From contig NZ_JACCEM010000012.1 in NCBI RefSeq assembly GCF_013416525.1, positions 1-64,000 of the forward strand: a DNA stretch of 64,000 bases, read 5' to 3'. This DNA is from Parapusillimonas granuli. GTDB taxonomy: Bacteria; Pseudomonadota; Gammaproteobacteria; Burkholderiales; Burkholderiaceae_B. This document shows, piece after piece, positions 56,681 to 64,000 of this stretch; positions within the stretch are counted from its first letter, which is position 1; each line of letters starts with the position of its first letter. Under the pieces are notes generated by a model. The model did no database searches and was not told the DNA's origin. It worked only from the letters and a program-made list of their open reading frames with translations. The translations under genes were made by a program, and so were the position numbers.

Positions 56681-58069
56681 ATGGCTGGCGAGAAAACCGT
56701 CGAAACGACAGGACTTTTAGGCTGGATAGATAAGCGTTTTCCGCTTACTACCCTGTTCAAAGACCACATGTCGGAATACTACGCCCCGAAGAACTTCAAC
56801 TTCTGGTATTTCTTTGGGTCCCTGGCAATGCTGGTTCTGGTCATCCAGATCGTCACCGGCATCTTCCTGGTCATGAACTACAAGCCCGACGCCAAGCTGG
56901 CATTCGAATCGGTCGAATACATCATGCGCGAAGTGCCCTGGGGCTGGCTGATCCGCTACATGCACTCCACGGGCGCGTCCATGTTCTTCGTGGTCGTGTA
57001 CCTGCACATGCTGCGCGGCCTGTTCTACGGCTCCTACCGCAAGCCGCGCGAGCTGGTCTGGATCTTCGGCGTGGCCATCTTCCTCTGTCTGATGGGCGAA
57101 GCCTTCATGGGCTATCTGCTGCCCTGGGGCCAGATGTCCTACTGGGGCGCCCAGGTCATCGTGAACCTGTTCTCGGCCATTCCCTTCATCGGCCCTGAGC
57201 TCGCCATCTGGATCCGCGGCGACTACGTCGTGTCCGACGCCACGCTGAACCGCTTCTTCGCCTTCCACGTCATTGCGCTGCCGCTGGTGCTCATCGGCCT
57301 GGTCGTCGCGCACATCATCGCGCTGCACGAAGTGGGCTCCAACAACCCCGACGGCGTCGAGATCAAGCGAGGCCCCAAGGACCGCTACGGCCGCCCGCTG
57401 GACGGCATCCCCTTCCACCCCTACTACTCGGTGCACGACATCGTGGGCGTGGCCGGCTTCCTGATCGTCTTCGCGGCCATCATCTTCTTCGGCCCTGAAA
57501 TGGGCGGCTACTTCCTGGAATACAACAACTTCATTCCGGCCGACCCGCTGAAGACCCCGCCGCACATCGCGCCGGTCTGGTACTTCACGCCGTTCTATTC
57601 CATGCTGCGCGCCACCACGGCCGACTTCACCTGGGTCATGATCGCCGGCTGCGTCATCGCCGCCGCGGCCCTGTTCCTGAAGGGCAACCTGCGCGGCGTC
57701 TGGCGCCTGGTATGGCCGGCCGTGCTGATCCTGGTCGCCATCCTGCTGCGCGTCATCGACGCCAAGTTCTGGGGCGTGGTCGTCATGGGCGGTTCCGTCG
57801 TGATCCTGTTCTTCCTGCCGTGGCTGGATCATTCCCCCGTCAAGTCGATCCGCTACCGCCCCACCTGGCACAAGTATCTGTACGCCATCTTCATCGTCAA
57901 CTTCCTGGTGTTGGGTTACCTGGGCACGCAAGCGCCGAATCCGACGTTCAACCTCATGAGCCAGATCGGCACCGTGATCTACCTGGGCTTCTTCTTCCTG
58001 ATGCCTGTCTGGAGCCGCATCGGCACGTTCAAGCCAGTCCCTGACCGCGTCACGTTTCACGCTCACTAA
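56681..58069 (+). CDS. petB: Ubiquinol-cytochrome c reductase, cytochrome b
   Basis: A 462-residue cytochrome b with eight or more membrane helices. Heme-ligand histidines lie in MHSTGASMFFVVVYLHMLRGL and in the matching positions FFAFHVIALPLVLIGLVVAHIIALH. The Qo-site motif is PWGQMSYWGAQV, and PxxW appears as the PVWYF segment. The C-terminal extension beyond the classic 380 residues adds helices (VVVMGGSVVILFFLPW ...). A ribosome site AAAAGGAGCCG precedes the ATG. Confidence 0.97.
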   Translation: MAGEKTVETTGLLGWIDKRFPLTTLFKDHMSEYYAPKNFNFWYFFGSLAMLVLVIQIVTGIFLVMNYKPDAKLAFESVEYIMREVPWGWLIRYMHSTGASMFFVVVYLHMLRGLFYGSYRKPRELVWIFGVAIFLCLMGEAFMGYLLPWGQMSYWGAQVIVNLFSAIPFIGPELAIWIRGDYVVSDATLNRFFAFHVIALPLVLIGLVVAHIIALHEVGSNNPDGVEIKRGPKDRYGRPLDGIPFHPYYSVHDIVGVAGFLIVFAAIIFFGPEMGGYFLEYNNFIPADPLKTPPHIAPVWYFTPFYSMLRATTADFTWVMIAGCVIAAAALFLKGNLRGVWRLVWPAVLILVAILLRVIDAKFWGVVVMGGSVVILFFLPWLDHSPVKSIRYRPTWHKYLYAIFIVNFLVLGYLGTQAPNPTFNLMSQIGTVIYLGFFFLMPVWSRIGTFKPVPDRVTFHAH

Positions 58070-58089
58070 GGCAACTAACACGTTACGGA

Positions 58090-58944
58090 ATGATCATGAT
58101 TAAAAAGCTGCTAGGCGCAATTGCCTTATCACTGACCTGCGGCGCCGCCCTGGCCGCGGGCGGTGGCTACAAGCTGGAAAGCGCACCGAACCGAATCAAT
58201 GACATGGCGGCGTTGCAAAACGGCGCGAAGCTGTTCGTCAACTACTGTCTGGGCTGTCATAGCGCCAATTCCATGCGCTACAACAAGCTGGCCGAAATCG
58301 GCCTGACCGACGACCAGATCAAAAAGAACCTGCTGTTCACGGGCGACAAGGTCGGCGACCTCATGAAAATCGCCATGACGCCCGAGGACGCCAAGAAGTG
58401 GTTCGGCGCCGCGCCCCCCGACCTGTCCGTCATCGCGCGCGCCAAGTCCACCACCATGGGCCCGTCCGGCGTCGATTACGTCTACACCTTCCTGCGCACC
58501 TTCTACCGCGACACCACCAAGGCGACCGGCTGGAACAACCTGGTCTTCCCCAGCGTCGGCATGCCGAACCCGCTCTGGGAAATGGAAGGCCCGCGCTCGC
58601 TCAACCACGTCACCGTCCACCAGGTCGAAAAAGAAGGCGGCGCCCTGCAATGGGAACGCACCACCGCCAAGTACGACACCCAGGGCTTCGCCGACATCAA
58701 GTCCGAACCGCTTGCCGATTACCGCGGCAACCCCCAGGACAAGGCCGTTCTGGAATCCGCCGACCCCAAACGAGTCGCGGCCTTCGACAGCAACGTGGCC
58801 GACCTGGCGAACTTCCTGGGCTGGATGGCCGAACCCGTACAGCAGCAACGCAAGCAAATGGGCGTATGGATCCTGCTCTTCCTGGGCCTGTTCCTGGTCG
58901 TCGCGTGGCGCCTGAACGCAGCCTACTGGAAACACGTCAGGTAA
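58090..58944 (+). CDS. petC: Ubiquinol-cytochrome c reductase, cytochrome c1
   Basis: A 284-residue periplasmic c-type cytochrome. Sec signal (residues 1-23, ending AALAAGGG), heme-attachment motif CLGCH in NYCLGCHSANSMRYNKL, a methionine ligand region in SVGMPNPLWEMEG, and a C-terminal membrane anchor MGVWILLFLGLFLVVAWRLNAAYW. It completes the bc1 complex with PetA and PetB. A hairpin terminator follows at 58997. Confidence 0.97.
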   Translation: MIMIKKLLGAIALSLTCGAALAAGGGYKLESAPNRINDMAALQNGAKLFVNYCLGCHSANSMRYNKLAEIGLTDDQIKKNLLFTGDKVGDLMKIAMTPEDAKKWFGAAPPDLSVIARAKSTTMGPSGVDYVYTFLRTFYRDTTKATGWNNLVFPSVGMPNPLWEMEGPRSLNHVTVHQVEKEGGALQWERTTAKYDTQGFADIKSEPLADYRGNPQDKAVLESADPKRVAAFDSNVADLANFLGWMAEPVQQQRKQMGVWILLFLGLFLVVAWRLNAAYWKHVR

Positions 58945-58996
58945 TATAATCACCGGTAGCCGCCCTAGCCGGCACTGCATCCCAGCTATCGGACAA

Positions 58997-59030
58997 GAAA
59001 TAGGCGTTGCGATACGCCTATTTCGCTTTT
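58997..59030 (+). terminator. Terminator after petC
   Basis: GAAATAGGCG (58997-59006) and CGCCTATTTC (59015-59024) form a perfect ten-pair stem with an eight-base loop. GCTTTT follows. The T run is short, but position and symmetry support a terminator between petABC and sspA. Confidence 0.75.
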
Positions 59031-59088
59031 CGGAGCGGCGCCTTGCGGCGCGCGCTCTTATTCTTATTCTACGATTGGAATCCACGAT

Positions 59089-59697
59089 ATGATGGTGCTC
59101 TATTCTGGAACGACATGCCCGTTCTCTCAACGCTGCCGCTTTGTGTTGTTCGAAAAAGGCATGGATTTTGAGATCCGTGACATCGACCTGTACAACAAGC
59201 CAGAAGATATTTCCGTCATGAACCCCTACGGCCAGGTCCCCATCCTGGTCGAGCGCGACCTGGTCCTGTACGAATCGAACATCATCAACGAATACATCGA
59301 CGAACGCTTCCCGCATCCCCAGCTGATGCCGGCGGACCCGGTCATGCGCGCGCGCACGCGCCTGTTCCTGTACAACTTCGAAAAAGAACTCTTCGTGCAC
59401 GTATCGATACTGGAAGACCGCTCCAGCACCGACACCAAGGCGCAAGACCTGGCCCGCCAAAACATCCGCGACCGCCTTGCGCAGCTGGCGCCCATGCTGT
59501 TAAAAAACAAATATATGCTGGGCGAGGAATTCTCCATGCTCGACGTCGCGGTCGCGCCCTTGCTGTGGCGCCTGGATCACTACGGCATCGAGCTGCCCAA
59601 GAATGCCGCCCCCATCCAGAAGTACGCGGAGCGCATTTTTTCGCGTCCCGCCTATATCGAAGCACTGACACCCTCTGAAAAGGTCATGCGCCGCTAA
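59089..59697 (+). CDS. sspA: Stringent starvation protein A (GST fold)
   Basis: A 202-residue glutathione-transferase-fold protein that binds RNA polymerase in relatives. N-terminal thioredoxin-like part: MVLYSGTTCPFSQRCRFVLFEKGMDF, NPYGQVPILVERDLVLYESNIINEYIDERFPHP. The all-helical half starts near residue 85. The conserved order sspA-sspB directly after petABC supports the call. Two ATG codons in a row open the gene; no strong ribosome site is visible. Confidence 0.94.
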   Translation: MMVLYSGTTCPFSQRCRFVLFEKGMDFEIRDIDLYNKPEDISVMNPYGQVPILVERDLVLYESNIINEYIDERFPHPQLMPADPVMRARTRLFLYNFEKELFVHVSILEDRSSTDTKAQDLARQNIRDRLAQLAPMLLKNKYMLGEEFSMLDVAVAPLLWRLDHYGIELPKNAAPIQKYAERIFSRPAYIEALTPSEKVMRR

Positions 59698-59702
59698 ACA
59701 TC

Positions 59703-60161
59703 ATGCAAGAGTCCTCTACCAAGCCCTACCTGATCCGCGCATTGCACGAGTGGTGCACCGACAACGGCTACACTCCGCACATCGTGGTCACGGTGGACGC
59801 CAACACGGTGGTTCCGCCGGCGCACATCCACGATGGCCAGATCACGCTGAACATCGGCACGCTGGCCACCAATCGCTTGACATTGGGTAATGACTATATC
59901 GAGTTCCAGACTCGGTTCGGTGGGGTGACTGAGCAGATCTACGTTCCGGTGGCGGCGGTTTCGGCGATCTATGCCCGGGAAACCGGCGCGGGCATGGGCT
60001 TCGATGTCGCGGAGTCTCAGCCTTATCCCGGCAGCGATTCGGACGCCGACGCATCCGCGCCGGGGCCGGGCCCGCAGGCGGTGCCGGACAGCGGCTCCGG
60101 CGGCTCCAGCCCGCCGGACGGCACGCCGCCGAAGCCGCCGCGGCTCACAGTGGTGAAGTAG
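59703..60161 (+). CDS. sspB: ClpXP adaptor SspB
   Basis: A 152-residue adaptor that delivers ssrA-tagged proteins to ClpXP. The folded part (1-110) has [61 protein letters not shown] and [18 protein letters not shown]. An acidic, Pro/Gly-rich linker leads to the short ClpX-binding tail (RLTVVK), as in E. coli. It lies five bases after sspA. Confidence 0.95.
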   Translation: MQESSTKPYLIRALHEWCTDNGYTPHIVVTVDANTVVPPAHIHDGQITLNIGTLATNRLTLGNDYIEFQTRFGGVTEQIYVPVAAVSAIYARETGAGMGFDVAESQPYPGSDSDADASAPGPGPQAVPDSGSGGSSPPDGTPPKPPRLTVVK

Positions 60162-60220
60162 CCCCCGGTGCCGGGAGCGAGTATCATCGACCGCTACATT
60201 CCCCACTTATGGAGCTCCCC

Positions 60221-60985
60221 ATGCAGATCCCGGTAAACCGGTTCAAGCAAGCGATCAACGCAGGACAGCATCAACTAGGTCTCTGGGTGTCATTGGCGCA
60301 CCATTACAGCGCCGAGATCGTGGCGCGCGCCGGGTTCGACTGGCTGGTATTCGACACCGAACACTCCCCCAACGACGTCCAGACCGTGCTGGGCCAACTG
60401 CAGGCCGCCGCTCCATATCCCGTATCGCCCGTGGTGCGCCCCAGCTGGAACGACCTGGTCCAGCAGAAACGCTACCTGGACATCGGCGCGCAAACCCTCC
60501 TGATCCCCTACGTGCAATCCGTCGAAGAAGCCGAACAGGCGGTGTCGGGCATGCGCTACCCGCCGCGCGGCATGCGCGGCGTGGGCGGCGTCATGCGCGC
60601 AAGCGGCTTCGGGCAGGTCAACAACTACATGCAAGTCTGCGAAGACCAGCTCTGCCTGCTGGTGCAGGTCGAAACCCGTGAAGGGCTGGACAGGCTCGAA
60701 GACATCGCCAAGGTGGACGGCGTGGACGGCGTGTTCATCGGCCCGGCCGACCTGTCGGCCAGCCTTGGGCATCCGGGCGATCCCAAGCACCCCGAAGTGC
60801 AAAGCGCCATCGAAGACGCCATCCGCCGCATACGCGCCTGCGGCAAGGCACCCGGCATCCTCACCGTCGACGAGGCCGCCGCGCGGCGCTACATGGAAGT
60901 CGGCACCCTCTTCACCGCCGTCGGCCTGGACGCAGCCCTGCTGGCACGCAACGCCGAACAGCTCGCCGCACGCTTTCGCGCTTAG
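60221..60985 (+). CDS. HpcH/HpaI family aldolase
   Basis: A 254-residue class II pyruvate-dependent aldolase resembling 4-hydroxy-2-oxoheptane-1,7-dioate aldolase. Motifs: [33 protein letters not shown] with the active-site histidine region, [58 protein letters not shown] with the metal-ligand Glu and Asp. The ATG at 60221 is chosen because GGAG lies six bases upstream. It stands alone between sspB and the tRNA, and the rest of an aromatic pathway is not nearby, so substrate assignment is open. Confidence 0.87.
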   Translation: MQIPVNRFKQAINAGQHQLGLWVSLAHHYSAEIVARAGFDWLVFDTEHSPNDVQTVLGQLQAAAPYPVSPVVRPSWNDLVQQKRYLDIGAQTLLIPYVQSVEEAEQAVSGMRYPPRGMRGVGGVMRASGFGQVNNYMQVCEDQLCLLVQVETREGLDRLEDIAKVDGVDGVFIGPADLSASLGHPGDPKHPEVQSAIEDAIRRIRACGKAPGILTVDEAAARRYMEVGTLFTAVGLDAALLARNAEQLAARFRA

Positions 60986-61051
60986 CATCGCGGCCCGCAA
61001 CGGCGGGCCCGCACAGCAGAATTCAGGAAACTCCTGTAGAATTATGCGTTC

Positions 61052-61127
61052 GCCGGTTTAGCTCAGTTGGTAGAGCAGCGCACTTGTAATGCGAAGGTCA
61101 ACAGTTCGAATCCGTTAACCGGCACCA
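61052..61127 (+). tRNA. tRNA-Thr (anticodon TGT)
   Basis: A 76-base cloverleaf with acceptor arms GCCGGTT (61052-61058) and AACCGGC (61117-61123), encoded CCA (61125-61127), and the D-arm TAGCTCAGTTGGTAGAGCA. The anticodon loop CTTGTAA has anticodon TGT (reads ACA). The T-arm is AACAG-TTCGAAT-CCGTT, with one A-C mismatch, and the outer anticodon-stem pair is G-A. A weak -10 (TAGAAT, 61037-61042) lies upstream. Confidence 0.95.
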
Positions 61128-61143
61128 AACAATTCAAGCACTT

Positions 61144-61173
61144 ACGCCAATCCGCAAGGGTTGGCGTTTTGCT
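61144..61173 (+). terminator. Terminator after tRNA-Thr
   Basis: ACGCCAA (61144-61150) pairs with TTGGCGT (61161-61167), closing a loop, and TTTGCTTT follows. It begins 17 bases after the tRNA CCA end and fits as the tRNA terminator. Confidence 0.75.
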
Positions 61174-61248
61174 TTGCTACTCCCATGTAGCCGGTGTGTA
61201 GACTTCAGCCGCCAATGTGCCTGCTCCTCAAGGCAAGAGGAGTTACCT

Positions 61249-61335
61249 GTGATTGCGCAGGTGACCGTACCCAGGGAAATACGGCGGCGCATGGGCCTGA
61301 AGCTCGGCGACAAGATCACCTTCTCTCCGCTCAGC
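61249..61335 (+). pseudogene. Remnant of an AbrB/MazE-type DNA-binding domain
   Basis: The frame reads IAQVTVPREIRRRMGLKLGDKITFSPL, matching the core of the AbrB/SpoVT fold (usually kGQVTIPKEIR..LGLKPGD). The normal first strand is missing. A ribosome-site-like AAGAGGAG stands just before a GTG at 61249. The frame then runs on, without stop, into the MarR gene. No toxin partner is present. It is most likely a decayed antitoxin or regulator; a short expressed peptide cannot be excluded. Confidence 0.5.
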
Positions 61336-61342
61336 GAAAGCT

Positions 61343-61398
61343 TTGCTAAACAGCATGTTTTTTATATAATTAGCCGCCTTATTATAAGGCGACTAATT
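61343..61398 (+). promoter_or_regulatory. marR-type promoter with near-perfect operator palindrome
   Basis: TATAAT (61365-61370) with a weak TTGCTA (61343-61348) 16 bases upstream forms the promoter. Overlapping it is a 15-base inverted repeat, AATTAGCCGCCTTAT (61368-61382) and ATAAGGCGACTAATT (61384-61398), with one mismatched position and a one-base centre. It ends directly at the MarR start codon. Such placement fits autorepression by a MarR dimer. AAGGCG inside the right arm doubles as the ribosome site. Confidence 0.75.
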
Positions 61399-61893
61399 AT
61401 GAAGCTCGAACAGAAGTACAACGCGCTCATTCAGGAAGCGCAACGACGCAAGATGCCCGACGTGGAAGGCATTCGCCTGTGCTTCCAAACGCTTTCGCTC
61501 GCTGCGGGAATCGACCAGGACTGCGCCGCGCTGCTGGCGCCGCATGGTTTGTCCGAAGGGCGCTTCATCCTGCTGTTCCTGCTCGATGCGGCGCCCGGGG
61601 GACTGGCGCCGAACGCGCTGGCCGACAACGCGGGGGTTACCCGCGCCACCGTCACGGGGCTGCTCGACGGCCTCGAGCGCGAAGGACTGATCGAGCGCCT
61701 TGCGGACACCAATGACCGCCGAGCGCTGTGCATACGGCTCACTCGCAAGGGAAAACGTGCAGCAAAGACTGTGTCCGAGCAGCATGGCCGCTGGATAGCC
61801 GGCCTGTATGGCAACCTTTCCGTATCGGAGCGCAAGCAATTGGCGACCCTGCTGGAGAAAGTGGCCGGCAATCTCGGCAGGAGGGCGCCATGA
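61399..61893 (+). CDS. MarR-family transcriptional regulator
   Basis: A 164-residue MarR regulator. The winged helix lies at about residues 60-125 (GLAPNALADNAGVTRATVTGLLDGLEREGLIERLADTNDRRALCIRLTRKGKRAA), between dimerisation helices. The ATG at 61399 is chosen because a promoter, operator and ribosome site stand directly before it; the frame remains open upstream into an AbrB-like remnant. It overlaps the next gene by four bases (ATGA), so it probably controls the alkylation-repair-like gene as well as itself. Confidence 0.87.
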   Translation: MKLEQKYNALIQEAQRRKMPDVEGIRLCFQTLSLAAGIDQDCAALLAPHGLSEGRFILLFLLDAAPGGLAPNALADNAGVTRATVTGLLDGLEREGLIERLADTNDRRALCIRLTRKGKRAAKTVSEQHGRWIAGLYGNLSVSERKQLATLLEKVAGNLGRRAP

Positions 61894-62663
61894 CGGCTGC
61901 CCGCAAAGGCGCAACCCGCGCTTCAGCCATCCCCTCCGACGTGCTGCAAGCCTTGTCTAGCGGCGCCATGCAAAGCGCCACCTTGGCCGAGTGCCTGGCT
62001 CTTGACCAGGCCCGGCTGATGCGTGCCGTTTTTCCCGGCCTGTCACCCCAGGCGCTCAAAGAAGTGGATTCCGCCTGCGAGCTGGGCATTCTCAAGCGCA
62101 TGAGCCGCATCGGCGCCGTGTTGCTGGATGCGTTGGGCGCAGGTGGCATCGAGACCTGCCGGGCGCACAGCGCCGATACCGTGCGCGGCTGGGCCTGCTT
62201 CATGATCGGGGCACAGCCCGGGCTGTCTCTTTCCACGCGGCTGGCCGCCATCCGCCCACTGGCGGACGACGGACATTTCGGCGTGCGCGAATGGGCCTGG
62301 ATGGCGATGCGCCCGCACTTGGCGGAAGAACTGGATGCGTCCATCTCTCTTTTGGCTCAATGGGCAACCTTGCCTTCCGAACGCTTGCGCCGCTTCGCCA
62401 GCGAAGCCATGCGCCCGCGAGGCGTGTGGTGCGCGCATATTGGCGGCCTCAAACGCGAACCCGGGCGGGCGCTGCCCATTTTGGCACCACTGCGCAACGA
62501 TCCTTCCCGCTACGTGCAGGACTCGGTCGCCAACTGGCTCAACGATGCCGCCAAAGACCAGCCCGACTGGGTACGCGGCCTTTGTGCTCAATGGCTGCAA
62601 GCCATGCCCACCGACGACGCCACCCGCCGCATCTGCCAGCGCGCCTTGCGCAATCTAAAGTAA
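61890..62663 (+). CDS. DNA alkylation repair enzyme-like HEAT-repeat protein
   Basis: A 257-residue helical-repeat protein resembling the COG4335-type relatives of the AlkD glycosylase. Repeats of about 35-40 residues are visible, with VREWAWMAMRPHLAEEL, RLRRFASEAMRPRGVW and DPSRYVQDSVANWLNDAAKDQPDWV as the best conserved pieces. AlkD-type proteins hold DNA in a concave surface and remove alkylated bases; activity of this branch is not proven. It is coupled to the MarR gene by an ATGA overlap. Pairing with MarR suggests that expression responds to a toxic compound (inference). Confidence 0.78.
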   Translation: MTAARKGATRASAIPSDVLQALSSGAMQSATLAECLALDQARLMRAVFPGLSPQALKEVDSACELGILKRMSRIGAVLLDALGAGGIETCRAHSADTVRGWACFMIGAQPGLSLSTRLAAIRPLADDGHFGVREWAWMAMRPHLAEELDASISLLAQWATLPSERLRRFASEAMRPRGVWCAHIGGLKREPGRALPILAPLRNDPSRYVQDSVANWLNDAAKDQPDWVRGLCAQWLQAMPTDDATRRICQRALRNLK

Positions 62664-63026
62664 ACGAGATATCCGGTTCAGCCGGGCCGCGAGCACGGCC
62701 ACGGAAGGCACTCATGGAGCATGCCCCCTGATTAATATTCAATCATTTTATTTATCAAAATAAATGATGATTACGTCGATCGAGTAAAGCACATCGGTAG
62801 ATCACTAGCGATACGGTTTAACGCATACGATTTAATTTTAATGATTTAACACCCTAATCCCGCAGTATTTAATAATGATGTTCATATCTCGCGCCTCCAT
62901 CATTTATATTGATTGAGTATTTCAATAAATGATATTGGTAAATCCCGTGGTTCGCTGACATAATCTGCCGCGCCCGCCGGCATCTGGCCGGACTGCGAAA
63001 GCGATGCGAGGATGGGAGAGGGACTC
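62664..63026. other. AT-rich non-coding spacer with inverted repeats
   Basis: No convincing gene lies here. From about 62730 to 62940 the DNA is strongly AT-rich, unlike its surroundings. ATCATTTATATTGA (62899-62912) pairs with TCAATAAATGAT (62922-62933), with a two-base bulge. An imperfect version (ATCATTTTATTT, 62742-62753, with AAATAAATGAT, 62758-62768) lies 150 bases upstream, so AATAAATGAT occurs twice. These may be operators for the aldehyde dehydrogenase gene or targets of an H-NS-like silencer. Confidence 0.55.
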
Positions 63027-64000
63027 ATGACGATAGCGAACAATTTGATCGACGGGCGTTGGTGTCCGGCGCAAAGCGGCCGGTTGGCCGACAGCATCAA
63101 CCCGGCGACCGGTGAAGTCATAGGCCGGTTGGCGGACAGCGGCACGGAAGACGCATCCGCAGCCATCCAGGCGGCCAGCGCCGCCTTCAACCGCCCCGAA
63201 TGGGCGCAGAACCCGCGCTTGCGCCAACAAGTCATGTGGGAATGGTCGGATCGCCTGGCGTCCTGCGCCGAAGAACTCGCCCAGTTGCTCACGCGCGAAA
63301 ACGGCAAGGTGTTGGCGCAGGCGCGCGGCGAAATCGCCGGCGCCATCTCCGAGATCCGCTATTACGCGGGCCTGACGCGTTACATGCCCGGCCACGTATT
63401 CGAGGTATCGCCCGGCGAATACTCCACCATGCTCAAAGAGCCGGCCGGCGTCGTCGGCATCATCGTGCCCTGGAACTCTCCCGTCGTGCTGCTGATCCGC
63501 TCGTTGACGCCCGCGCTGGCGGCGGGGTGCACGACCGTCATCAAGCCGGCACCGCAGACGGCGCTGATCAACGCGGCCGTGCTCAGGCCGCTCTCCGAAA
63601 TCGCCGCACTGCCGCCCGGAGTGATCAACGTCGTTTCCGAAACCGGGCATGAAGTGGCGCAGGCCCTGGTGACGTCCCCCTTGGTCGACGTATTGAGTTT
63701 CACAGGCTCCAACGCCACGGGGCAGCGCATCATGGCGGCCGCCGCGCCGACGATGAAGCGCCTGTCGCTGGAACTCGGCGGCAAGGCGGCCTGCCTGGTT
63801 TTCGACGACGCGGACATCGCGAAGACCGCGGGGCTGCTGGCCGCGGCCGCGACGATCACCTCCGGGCAGCAATGCACGGCCGCCCGGCGCGTTCTGGTGC
63901 ACGCCAGCAAGTTCGGCGAGATGAAGCAAGCCCTGACCCAGGCCTTGCGCGCCCTGAAGGTCGGGCCGGGCGACGAGGCCGGTGTGCACATGGGCCCCCT
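63027..64000 (+). CDS. Aldehyde dehydrogenase (partial, cut by right edge)
   Basis: The first 324 residues of an NAD(P)-dependent aldehyde dehydrogenase, typically about 480-500 residues long. Catalytic Cys283 is in TSGQQCTAARRVLV, general-base Glu249 in LSLELGGKAA and Asn150 in VGIIVPWNSPVVLLI. The N-terminus is normal (NNLIDGRWCPAQSGRLADSINPATGEVIG). A strong ribosome site (GGGAGAGGGACTC) precedes the ATG. The frame runs open to the end of the window. Substrate is unknown; betaine-aldehyde and other aliphatic or aromatic aldehydes are possible. Confidence 0.92.
   Translation, partial: MTIANNLIDGRWCPAQSGRLADSINPATGEVIGRLADSGTEDASAAIQAASAAFNRPEWAQNPRLRQQVMWEWSDRLASCAEELAQLLTRENGKVLAQARGEIAGAISEIRYYAGLTRYMPGHVFEVSPGEYSTMLKEPAGVVGIIVPWNSPVVLLIRSLTPALAAGCTTVIKPAPQTALINAAVLRPLSEIAALPPGVINVVSETGHEVAQALVTSPLVDVLSFTGSNATGQRIMAAAAPTMKRLSLELGGKAACLVFDDADIAKTAGLLAAAATITSGQQCTAARRVLVHASKFGEMKQALTQALRALKVGPGDEAGVHMGP

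Noticed and set aside
49103-59082. GATTGGAATCCA shared upstream of hisA and sspA
   Set aside because: A 12-base match between two sites is expected by chance in 64 kb; position relative to the start differs and no wider similarity exists.

Overview
The window is a high-G+C, gene-dense stretch of a betaproteobacterial chromosome. It is most likely from the family Alcaligenaceae (Bordetella/Achromobacter/Pusillimonas-like). Four Bug-type solute receptors (TctC family) are a strong hint of that family. The core gene order gltBD - mla - ABC-2 - bolA - murA - his - hinT - tatABC - degS-like - nif3 - mscL - petABC - sspAB is typical of Burkholderiales. No species is claimed.

The left edge (1-414) is the leader and promoter region of a ribosomal RNA operon that is transcribed leftwards out of the window. 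From 415 to about 31.5 kb lies an accessory catabolic region made of regulator-plus-operon modules. (i) A D-amino-acid salvage set: N-acyl-D-amino-acid deacylase, Bug receptor, LysR regulator, N-carbamoyl-D-amino-acid hydrolase and a TctA permease without TctB. (ii) A GntR/UTRA regulator with a two-subunit UxaA/SuyAB-type lyase and two Bug receptors. (iii) A leftward C4-dicarboxylate operon with its own LysR: succinate dehydrogenase/fumarate reductase-like SdhBDCA, two-subunit class I fumarase/tartrate dehydratase, a thiamine-diphosphate enzyme and a TauE/SafE permease. (iv) A leftward CoA operon under an IclR regulator: CaiB CoA-transferase, CitE-like lyase, Cat1-type CoA-transferase, enoyl-CoA hydratase, acyl-CoA dehydrogenase and Bug. 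(v) A beta-oxidation trio: FadN-like fused enzyme, thiolase and alpha/beta hydrolase.

At 31.6-32.4 kb there is an intact gene resembling a REP-associated tyrosine transposase whose catalytic residues are gone. It is followed by palindromic repeats related to others near 9.2 and 10.3 kb. From 32.5 to 61.0 kb the genes are core housekeeping: glutamate synthase, the Mla lipid transport system (no mlaB seen), an ABC-2 exporter, BolA and MurA, histidine biosynthesis (no hisC), HIT protein, Tat translocase, a DegS-type protease, Nif3, MscL, the cytochrome bc1 complex (its Rieske protein is a likely Tat client), SspA/SspB and an HpcH/HpaI aldolase.

A tRNA-Thr(TGT) at 61.05 kb marks a switch back to accessory DNA: a remnant of an AbrB-like domain, a MarR regulator with a near-perfect operator over its own start, a COG4335-like DNA alkylation repair protein, an AT-rich spacer with inverted repeats, and an aldehyde dehydrogenase cut by the right edge. 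No CRISPR array, prophage or complete insertion sequence was seen.
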